This document shows positions 27,056-33,641 of a DNA stretch of 64,000 nt, piece by piece. Position 1 is the first letter of the stretch. The number at the start of each line of letters is the position of its first letter. The position numbers and the translations under genes are program-made. This stretch comes from Tectiglobus sp965223355 (GTDB lineage Bacteria > Pseudomonadota > Alphaproteobacteria > Rhizobiales > Hyphomicrobiaceae). The notes beneath the pieces were generated by a model, which saw only the letters and a program-made list of their open reading frames with translations, was not told where the DNA came from and did not search any database. Where the stretch lies: the NCBI GenBank assembly GCA_965223355.1, contig CBDCWE010000003.1:4340001-4404000 (forward strand), given 5' to 3'.

Positions 27056-27130
27056 GCCTGATATTCCTCAATGACGATCCACAAACCCAACCAGCAACCG
27101 CGAACGGGTGCTGCACGACAAGGATATAGC

Positions 27131-27898
27131 ATGTCTGTCGACCAATTCAGCCTTTCAGGCCGCCTTGCACTCATTACCGGTTCGTCGGCCGGCATCGGCC
27201 TGGCACTGGCCAGGGGCATGGCCGACGCCGGCGCGCAGGTCATCATCAACGGCCGCACGCAGGACAAGGTGCGCCGCGTCGCGAGCGAGCTCGGCGCGCT
27301 TGGCCATCGGGTCCATCCGGTTCCCTTCGACGTTACGGATCCAGCCGCCGTCGATGCTGCTATCGCCGACATCGAGACCGATGTCGGGCCGATCGATATT
27401 CTGGTCAACAATGCCGGCATGCAGCGGCGCGCGCCCCTCGAAACGTTCGAAACCGAGGCTTGGCGCGTGTTGATGAGCACCAATCTCGACAGTGTGTTCT
27501 ACGTGTCGCGGTCGGTGGTCGGCCACATGAAGCCGCGTCAGCGAGGGGTGATCATCAATATCTGTTCGGTGCAAAGCGAGCTCGGCCGGCCGACGATCGC
27601 GCCCTACACGGCCGCCAAAGGGGGGGTCAAAATGCTGACCAAGGGTATGGCGATCGATTGGGGCCCGCTCGGCATTCGCGTCAACGGGCTCGGACCTGGC
27701 TACTTTGCGACCGAGCTTAATGCGGCGCTGGTGGCTGACGAGAAATTCTGCGGTTGGCTCGAAGACCGCACACCGTTGCGCCGCTGGGGCGACGTCGCCG
27801 AACTCGTCGGCGCCGCCGTCTTCCTGGCGTCGGATGCCGCGAGCTTCGTCACCGGCCACATCCTCTACGTCGACGGTGGTGTAACGGCGAGACTCTGA
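27131..27898 (+). CDS. idnO: Gluconate 5-dehydrogenase (SDR family)
   Basis: A 255-residue short-chain dehydrogenase that would reduce 5-ketogluconate to D-gluconate. It has TGSSAGIG near 14-21, the NNAG motif near 92 and the catalytic Ser-Tyr-Lys in ICSVQSELGRPTIAPYTAAKGGV. The pattern SVQSELGR is typical of IdnO/GNO enzymes. ATG 27131 follows AAGGA; an earlier ATG at 27071 adds an unlikely N-terminus. Together with the divergent idonate dehydrogenase it makes a two-step idonate to gluconate path; the kinase is not in the window. Confidence 0.85.
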   Translation: MSVDQFSLSGRLALITGSSAGIGLALARGMADAGAQVIINGRTQDKVRRVASELGALGHRVHPVPFDVTDPAAVDAAIADIETDVGPIDILVNNAGMQRRAPLETFETEAWRVLMSTNLDSVFYVSRSVVGHMKPRQRGVIINICSVQSELGRPTIAPYTAAKGGVKMLTKGMAIDWGPLGIRVNGLGPGYFATELNAALVADEKFCGWLEDRTPLRRWGDVAELVGAAVFLASDAASFVTGHILYVDGGVTARL

Positions 27899-28186
27899 TG
27901 GATTTGGGCTTGGGCTTGAGGCGGCCGCGCCCGGCCGGCGCGGACAAGATGAGCAAAGATGTCATCGGGATCGATGTTTCGATATCAGCCTCGATGCCAA
28001 TCGTTGTGGCAATGGCAAATCCAGGCAATTGACCAGCACCACGGCGGCTCTGAAGGCACCGCTGCGATCGCGCAATCAAGCCCCTTGCACCCGAACAGCC
28101 GGGCGTCGAGGTCAATCTCGATGTGGGCGCGGGTCGCCAACCATTCGAGCGACGCGCGCGGTTGAGACCAGGCCCGCACGACGACG
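27899..28186. other. Intergenic region, possibly eroded coding sequence
   Basis: About 290 bases between the SDR gene and the convergent AbrB-type gene. Frames on both strands are short and interrupted. One minus-strand segment (about 27985-28190) has a protein-like composition but no start or recognisable motif. I see no structure or repeat. Confidence 0.4.
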
Positions 28187-29278
28187 TCATTGCTTTGCCT
28201 GACGGGCCTTGTGAAACCGGAGCCAGAGCGGCACGATGGCGCCGAGAGCAAACATCCGGATGACGTGATGAGAGACGACGAAGGCTGGTTCCAAGCCCAA
28301 GGCCAGGGCCAGAATTGACATCGTATCGGCGCCTCCGGGCGCATAGGCAAGAAAGACCTGCGCGAGCGTGACGTTCATCCAGTGCGCAACCGGTGCGGCA
28401 ACGGCCAAAGCAATTGCCGCTCCAATCATGATCGCGCCAAGGCTTGCGCCAAGGGTCTTGATCAGGAACCCGCGGTCGGTTCCAACAAAGTTCGCCCCCG
28501 TAACGGCGCCCATCACGACCAGAGCCGGCGCCATCAGGTCACCGGTGATGTGGGCGGCGAGCAATCCTGAGCCGCTGCTGAGCGCCGTTGCAAACATCGC
28601 CCCGCACAACAGTCCAGCCGGAAAACCAATCCGCTCGAAAATGAAGCCGCCGACGACTGCCAATCCGAGCAGCAGACCCAACGCGGAAAAGTCGGTCTGC
28701 CAGACGTTGGCGCGCGTAATATCGTCCACCGCTTCATAGCCCATGAGATCGAATATGAAGGGCAGACACGATAGCAGGACGGCCAAGCGAAAGACCTGAA
28801 CGATCGCAACCCGTCGCGTGTCTGCTGAACTTTCCTCAGCCAGCACCAAGACGTAGGCGATGTTTCCCGGAATGCAGGCCAGACGGGCGGTTGCCGGATC
28901 AAAGCCTTGAAATCGCTCGAGGTAGAGCGACACCGCGAGCATCATCAAAATCACAACCACGAACAGGCCGGCGAGACTAATCGGCCAGCTTGTAATCTGG
29001 GCGAAGGTATCCGGCGTGACGGAACTGCCCATAACCGCGCCCAGAAATATCATCGCGGCACTGCGCATCCACTTCGGGATCACGACCGACAGTCCGGCAA
29101 TTGCCGCAATCGAAACTGCAGTTGCAGAGCCGGTCAGCCACGATGCGGGCAGCCCAAAGGCAAAAAAAATGCTGCCACCGAGCGCGCCAATGACCAATGC
29201 GATCAACAAGCGAAGGATCGGCCTGGATCGGGCCGCGGTCCTCGCTGCGGGTGCTTGATCGCTCAACATTGTCGACAT
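28187..29278 (-). CDS. AbrB family membrane protein (putative transporter)
   Basis: A 363-residue, strongly hydrophobic protein with about ten membrane segments arranged as two repeats, each containing a Gly-rich stretch (LLIALVIGALGGSIFFAFGL and VGGFIFERIGFPAGLLCGA). This matches the PF05145 family, historically called AbrB or ammonia monooxygenase-like, whose function is unsettled; some members are linked to small-molecule transport. The ATG at 29278 lies only 2 nt from the end of an F2 repeat, so the repeat forms the whole proximal leader and must supply any ribosome binding site. Confidence 0.82.
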   Translation of the reverse strand: MSTMLSDQAPAARTAARSRPILRLLIALVIGALGGSIFFAFGLPASWLTGSATAVSIAAIAGLSVVIPKWMRSAAMIFLGAVMGSSVTPDTFAQITSWPISLAGLFVVVILMMLAVSLYLERFQGFDPATARLACIPGNIAYVLVLAEESSADTRRVAIVQVFRLAVLLSCLPFIFDLMGYEAVDDITRANVWQTDFSALGLLLGLAVVGGFIFERIGFPAGLLCGAMFATALSSGSGLLAAHITGDLMAPALVVMGAVTGANFVGTDRGFLIKTLGASLGAIMIGAAIALAVAAPVAHWMNVTLAQVFLAYAPGGADTMSILALALGLEPAFVVSHHVIRMFALGAIVPLWLRFHKARQAKQ

Positions 29279-29279
29279 G

Positions 29280-29416
29280 CTAGAGCAACCTGCCTTTATT
29301 CGGAATCGGAACGATCCCGAATAAAGGCAGAAAGTTGCTCGCCTCTAAAGTGGCGATCATCTTTGTGCTTTAAGTTGGAACCGCAATAGCGGTTCCAACT
29401 TAAAGCACGATGATCT
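29280..29416 (-). repeat. F2 element, inverted, complete
   Basis: Hairpin B then spacer then hairpin A on this strand, bounded by CTAG at 29280-29283 and 29413-29416. Both 3-nt bulges are present (AAA after GGCAG and TTT in ATCATCTTTGTGC). It ends 2 nt from the start codon of the AbrB-type gene. Confidence 0.9.
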
Positions 29417-29470
29417 AGAGCAACCTGCCTTCATTCGGAATCGGAATAATCTTGAACAAAGGCAGGTTGC
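29415..29470 (-). repeat. Degenerate second hairpin B of F2
   Basis: TAGAGCAACCTGCCTTCATT followed by a changed centre (GGAATAATCTTGAAC) and AAAGGCAGGTTGC. The outer arms still pair but the inner stem is damaged. It shares the CTAG with the preceding complete element, suggesting successive insertion at the same site. Confidence 0.75.
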
Positions 29471-29695
29471 GCGCTTGTGAATTCGCCACCGACCGGCGCC
29501 GGTGGTGTCCCGTGACGGGCGAACGCCGGATCGGCGCGCCCTGCGGCCGACTTCGGCGCCGCCGGAAATCTTGAATGCCGCTTCAGCCCGGCGCGCGTCG
29601 CCGGCGCTCAGTTGTCGACACGCGCTGCCCACCGCACCTCTCAGGCTCAGCCGCCTCAGGCCGATGACGTGTGTCAAGTCATAGCTGCGGCGGCA

Positions 29696-30430
29696 TTACA
29701 TGACAAAATGCTGATCGATTTCGCGAAGGAGCTTGATCAATATGGCGCGGGCATAATCGTCATAGTCGTTGGCGCTGATGACGAACGCGCCCGGGCCGCC
29801 AATAACACTGAGGCGATAATATTCGGCCAGATCCGCCTGCTCATCGGTGATTGTCAGCCCATTGATGGTCATGCCGCCCAGAACTGCGCCATCACGTGCA
29901 TCGTGCGGCGAGTTGCCGACCGTATTGATGCCATCGCCGGATATGTCGACGACACGTCGCGCCGCGGCGAACGGCGCCGTGCGCGTCAATGTATTGGCGC
30001 GACGGATCGCACCGGCGATGTGCGTGAAACCGCCATCAAACCGGCGCGGCATGTGGTCGAGCCGCTGCGCGAAATGCGCGGCCGTGCGGTGATTGTCGAT
30101 GATGGTCCAAGGCACCGATACTTGCTGTTCGCCAATTCCGGCCCACTGCACCACCGTGACGGCAATCCGGCGATGGCGGCCGCGCAAAATCGCGTTCAGC
30201 ACCGATGGATGGCGAAACGCGTTGGCAAGGCCGAGGCGCTGCAAGGCAAACTCTCTGTCATCGACGCTGGCCGAGCCGTCAAGCGCAAGGACAAGCGCCA
30301 GATCGACCGGGCCCGTTGAGCGCACCGTCCCGTGGACCGAGAACAGCATCGAGATAACCGCAGCGACACCCGCCACAAGCAGTCCGCGCATCGCGCCGCG
30401 CTTCACCGAATGCCAACCCGTGCGGTCCAC
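29696..30430 (-). CDS. DUF1194 domain-containing secreted protein (VWA-like)
   Basis: A 244-residue protein with an N-terminal hydrophobic signal (about 15-32) and a von Willebrand A-like fold beginning with the MIDAS-type DGSASVDDREF near 50. The blocks ISGDGINTVGNSP and AEYYRLSVIGGPGAFV are characteristic of DUF1194. Function is unknown; secretion to the periplasm is likely. The GTG at 30430 is preceded by an excellent AAGGGAAGGA box, so it is preferred over ATG 30391. Confidence 0.82.
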   Translation of the reverse strand: MDRTGWHSVKRGAMRGLLVAGVAAVISMLFSVHGTVRSTGPVDLALVLALDGSASVDDREFALQRLGLANAFRHPSVLNAILRGRHRRIAVTVVQWAGIGEQQVSVPWTIIDNHRTAAHFAQRLDHMPRRFDGGFTHIAGAIRRANTLTRTAPFAAARRVVDISGDGINTVGNSPHDARDGAVLGGMTINGLTITDEQADLAEYYRLSVIGGPGAFVISANDYDDYARAILIKLLREIDQHFVM

Positions 30431-30594
30431 GTTTCCTTCCCTTGTGATCGATCAGAATAACCCGGGACGGTTCGGGCTCCAAACTGCCGGCATGCGGTTG
30501 GTGGGCCCGCGCATAAATCCCGACAACCAACCTCGAACGTGCAGTCACGATGTGGTCGGAACGGCGCATAGGTGATCGCCGTTGCCTGGCGTTG

Positions 30595-30733
30595 CTAGAT
30601 CATCGTGCTTTAAGTTGGAACCGCTATTGCGGTTCCAACTTAAAGCACAAAGATGATCGCCACTTTAGAAGCGAGCAACTTTCTGCCTTTATTCGGGATC
30701 GTTCCAATTCCGAATAAAGGCAGGTTGCTCTAG
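30595..30733 (+). repeat. F2 element, complete
   Basis: A then B orientation, CTAG at both ends (30595-30598, 30730-30733). Compared with other copies it has GAAGC in place of GAGGC in the spacer and one change in the B loop (TTCCAATT). The sequence 30734-30775 repeats a decayed part of hairpin B (GGCAGATTGCTCTA). Confidence 0.9.
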
Positions 30734-30840
30734 CCCGCAAGCAGTCTGATTTCGATTGAAGGCAGATTGCTCTAAGGTGTTGCACTATCGAGACCGAGGC
30801 AAGGTGGCACTCGGGCGTCCGGCAAGGAGAGGATGGGGTC

Positions 30841-31656
30841 ATGGTTGAAGTTGAATGGGCGCGCCTCAAGGCGCATGAATTGCGCGAACTCGCGCACGCG
30901 GACACGGTCGCGATCCTTCCCGTCGCGTCGATCGAGCAGCACGGGCCGCATCTGCCGGTCATGACCGACACCAGGATTGGCCACGAAGTCGCCTGCCGCG
31001 CCGCGCGCAAGGCCTTTCAGCGGCGCGCGACAATCGTCACGCCAGTGGTATGGCAGGGGCTGTCTGAGCATCACATGCCGTTCGGCGGCACGCTGACGCT
31101 TGATCATGAAACCTTCTTCGCCGTGCTTCGGTGCCTGGTGCACAGCCTCAAGCGCCACGGTTTCCACAATGTCCTGATCTCAAACAGCCATGGCGGCAAC
31201 ATCATAGCGATGCAGACGGCGGCCGAGCGCCTCGCCATGGAATTCGCCATCACCATCGTCGCGACCACCTATGTCGCCGAAGCCGGCGGTGAACTCGCCA
31301 AACTGCTCAACAACCAGCCTCACATCATGCACGCCGGCGAGGGCGAGACGGCGATGATGCTAGCGCTGACACCGGAACTGGTCGATGCGAGCGAACTCGA
31401 TAGTCTTGCAACCGCACGCGGTGCCGGGTTTTTGACGGCCGGCCAGGCCTCCTATCGCTGGCGCAGTTTCACGCACACGACCGCCAACGGCGTATCCGGC
31501 GACCCTGCCAATGCGACGGCGGAACAGGGCGAAGCCCTGCTCGAAGCCGCGGCCGAGGCTCTGGCTGAGCTCATTGCCGCCCCGGACACCTGGGCCGCAA
31601 TGAAGGATTTGCGCAAAGAAGGGACCAAGGGCGTGCCGTTCCGCGACCGGGCCTAG
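30841..31656 (+). CDS. Creatininase family amidohydrolase
   Basis: A 271-residue metal-dependent amidohydrolase of the creatininase/FAPy-deaminase superfamily. Metal ligands are in IEQHGPHLPVMTD near 37-49 (Glu and Asp), SNSHGGN near 116 and HAGEGETAMML near 161. Members act on creatinine, mycofactocin precursor, formamidopyrimidines and related amides, so the substrate is open. GGAGAGG lies just before the ATG. The TAG stop (31654-31656) is the CTAG terminus of an F2 repeat. Neighbours are a DddP-like enzyme and other hydrolases. Confidence 0.85.
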   Translation: MVEVEWARLKAHELRELAHADTVAILPVASIEQHGPHLPVMTDTRIGHEVACRAARKAFQRRATIVTPVVWQGLSEHHMPFGGTLTLDHETFFAVLRCLVHSLKRHGFHNVLISNSHGGNIIAMQTAAERLAMEFAITIVATTYVAEAGGELAKLLNNQPHIMHAGEGETAMMLALTPELVDASELDSLATARGAGFLTAGQASYRWRSFTHTTANGVSGDPANATAEQGEALLEAAAEALAELIAAPDTWAAMKDLRKEGTKGVPFRDRA

Positions 31657-31730
31657 AGCAACCTGTCTTTATTCGGAATCGGAACGATCCCGAATAAAGA
31701 CAGAAAGTTACTCGCCTCTAAAGTAGCGGT
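31653..31730 (-). repeat. F2 element, inverted, hairpin B only, with paired substitution
   Basis: Starts with CTAGAGCAACCTG at the creatininase stop codon and ends in the spacer (GCCTCTAAAGTAGCG); hairpin A is absent. The stem reads CTGTCTTTATTCGG and CCGAATAAAGACAG instead of CTGCC/GGCAG, so a C to T change in one arm is matched by G to A in the other and pairing is kept. Confidence 0.88.
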
Positions 31731-31813
31731 CTCTATCGCCTAAAAATGCGTCTTCGGTGCGCTGCCGTGGCCCGCGATCTTGGTCCGGCGTTTCCCGGCA
31801 GGAACCAGCCCGC

Positions 31814-33202
31814 TCACGCGCCGAGCCGGTGATCGAACGGGTAGGTCGACAACCGTTCGCAGCCTGCGCTGGTGATCAGGAACTGATCCTCGAGCTTGAC
31901 ACCTTCGTGGCCGCCGAGCCGGCCGACATAGGACTCGACGCACATCACCATGCCCGGCTCCAGAAGCCCGTCGTAGCCGTTCGCCTGCCAGTCGGGATAA
32001 TACGGGATTGTCGGGTATTCGTCGCACAGCCCGACGCCGTGGAACAGGCACGAATAGCGGTTCGGCAAGTAATCGTCGGGGAGTGACTTTGCGTTTCGCG
32101 CCAACTCCGCAAACGACACGCCCGGCCCGAGCAACTCCTGGTTGTGCCGGATCTGTTCGAGGGCGAGCTGATAGAGATGGCGCTGTTCGTTGCCGGCCCG
32201 GCCGTCACCGGCGAGCCACGTTCGGGAAATGTCGCAGCAAAAACCATAAGGACCGACGAGGTCGGTATCGAAAGCGACGATGTCACCGGCTTCGATGACG
32301 CGCGCTGATGATTCTTGAAACCACGGATTGGTGCGCGGGCCCGACGCCAGAAGCCGCGTTTCGATCCACTCGCCACCACGGCGAATGTTTTCTGCATGCA
32401 GAACGGCCCACAAGTCATTCTCGGTCATGCCCGGTTCAAGACGCGCTTCCATCTCGGCCATCGCCATCTCGCAGGCATGAATGGCGCGACGCATCGCCAA
32501 GATCTCGTCGGGCGATTTGACGGCGCGGGCTTGCTCCATCACGCCTTCGCCATAGATCACCTCGATACCCTGCGCCTGCAACGGCGCGATGCCGTGGCTG
32601 TCGATCTGATCGAACGCGATGCGCCTGTTGCCGGCGCCATGATCGCGGACAATGTCGGCGATGTCGCCGGCCCAGGTTGTGGCTTTCTCATCGCAGCGAT
32701 CGCCGGCCATGAAGTAAAACCAGCTCTGGCTCGGCCGGACCTCATCGACGCCGGATGAGAAATCCGAAAGGTGCTCGCAATTGTGATAGTCAAACAGAAT
32801 GACCCGCCCGTCAGCCGCCACGAACGCGGCACGCACGGGATTGTGCAAGACCCAGAGCTGCATGTTGGTCGTGTCCGTGGCATAGCGCACGTTCAGCGGA
32901 TCGTAGAGGCAAATGCCGCCAAGGTCGTTTCGGGCCAATGCCTCCGTTATTCGTTCGCGCCGGTAGGCCCGCATTCGCTCGAGGTCGGGCGCAGCGATAG
33001 CGGCCGCTGCCCATTCCCCTTCGGCACGGTGTCCGTAGCCGATCACGTGTTGGTTGAGGGCGGCAGCCTTCGCGCGTGACCATGCGCTGAGATCCGACCT
33101 GTCCGCCGCCAAGCCGGGATGGGCCGGGATCGCGAATGGGCGGATTTTTCGCCGTGGCCGGGATCGCCCAGGTCTGGTGAGAGCAGCGGGTTCTGTCGTC
33201 AT
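31814..33202 (-). CDS. DddP-like M24 metalloenzyme (putative DMSP lyase)
   Basis: A 462-residue protein of the M24 (pita-bread) fold. The best remembered match is DddP, which cleaves dimethylsulfoniopropionate to DMS and acrylate: shared blocks include RYATDTTNMQLW, HNPVRAAFVA, LHAENIRRGGEWIETRL, SGPRTNPWFQE and the C-terminal STYPFD. The six metal ligands of this family have counterparts: two Asp in AFDTDLVGPYG, Asp in CDISRTW, His in FHGVGLCDE, Glu in CVES and Glu in KLEDQ. ATG 33202 has GGAG 6 nt upstream. DddP homologues also occur in bacteria not known to use DMSP, and no acrylate genes are next to it, so activity is inferred. Confidence 0.8.
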   Translation of the reverse strand: MTTEPAALTRPGRSRPRRKIRPFAIPAHPGLAADRSDLSAWSRAKAAALNQHVIGYGHRAEGEWAAAAIAAPDLERMRAYRRERITEALARNDLGGICLYDPLNVRYATDTTNMQLWVLHNPVRAAFVAADGRVILFDYHNCEHLSDFSSGVDEVRPSQSWFYFMAGDRCDEKATTWAGDIADIVRDHGAGNRRIAFDQIDSHGIAPLQAQGIEVIYGEGVMEQARAVKSPDEILAMRRAIHACEMAMAEMEARLEPGMTENDLWAVLHAENIRRGGEWIETRLLASGPRTNPWFQESSARVIEAGDIVAFDTDLVGPYGFCCDISRTWLAGDGRAGNEQRHLYQLALEQIRHNQELLGPGVSFAELARNAKSLPDDYLPNRYSCLFHGVGLCDEYPTIPYYPDWQANGYDGLLEPGMVMCVESYVGRLGGHEGVKLEDQFLITSAGCERLSTYPFDHRLGA

Positions 33203-33244
33203 ATGCGCTCCGGGGTTGCCGAGTGGCCGGGCCGTGAGCACACC

Positions 33245-33346
33245 GTTGATCGCCTGTGGGTTGATCGCGTGTGGGATGGCATGCCGTTGATCCGGTCCGT
33301 CAAGTCTTGCACGGTCAGCTCTTGCAAGATCAGCTCTTGCACGGCC
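33245..33346. repeat. 15-nt tandem repeats upstream of the DddP-like gene
   Basis: Two units GTTGATCGCCTGTGG/GTTGATCGCGTGTGG at 33245-33274 and three units at 33302-33346 (AAGTCTTGCACGGTC, AGCTCTTGCAAGATC, AGCTCTTGCACGGCC). Two unrelated sequences with the same 15-nt period lie side by side within 150 nt upstream of the start codon. Confidence 0.8.
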
Positions 33347-33486
33347 AGCCTAACCCCTGCTGCCGGCGTCGGTCCTGTCAGAATCCGACATCGCCGGCGC
33401 GCGATTTGTTGTCCAGGCGCCAAGATCGATCACTTGCAGGCTCGCAGACACCGTGCGACGTTGCCGCTGCAATGACTTTGTGGCGG

Positions 33487-33625
33487 CTAGATCATCGTGC
33501 TTTAAGTTGGAACCGCTATTGCGGTTCCAACTTAAAGCACAAAGATGATCGCCACTTTAGAGGCGAGCAACTTTCTGCCTTTATTCGGGATCGTTCCGAT
33601 TCCGAATAAAGGCAGGTTGCTCTAG
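33487..33625 (+). repeat. F2 element, complete (reference copy)
   Basis: CTAG 33487-33490, hairpin A 33490-33550 with TATT loop and AAA bulge in the right arm, spacer 33551-33564, hairpin B 33565-33622 with TTT bulge in the left arm, CTAG 33622-33625. It ends 16 nt before the start codon of the next gene, with CAACGGGAGTAACGCC in between. Confidence 0.92.
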
Positions 33626-33641
33626 CAACGGGAGTAACGCC

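Noticed and set aside
33199..33423. Upstream frame overlapping the DddP-like start by ATGA
   Set aside because: It starts with TTG without an RBS and is low-complexity from tandem repeats; kept only as part of a finding.
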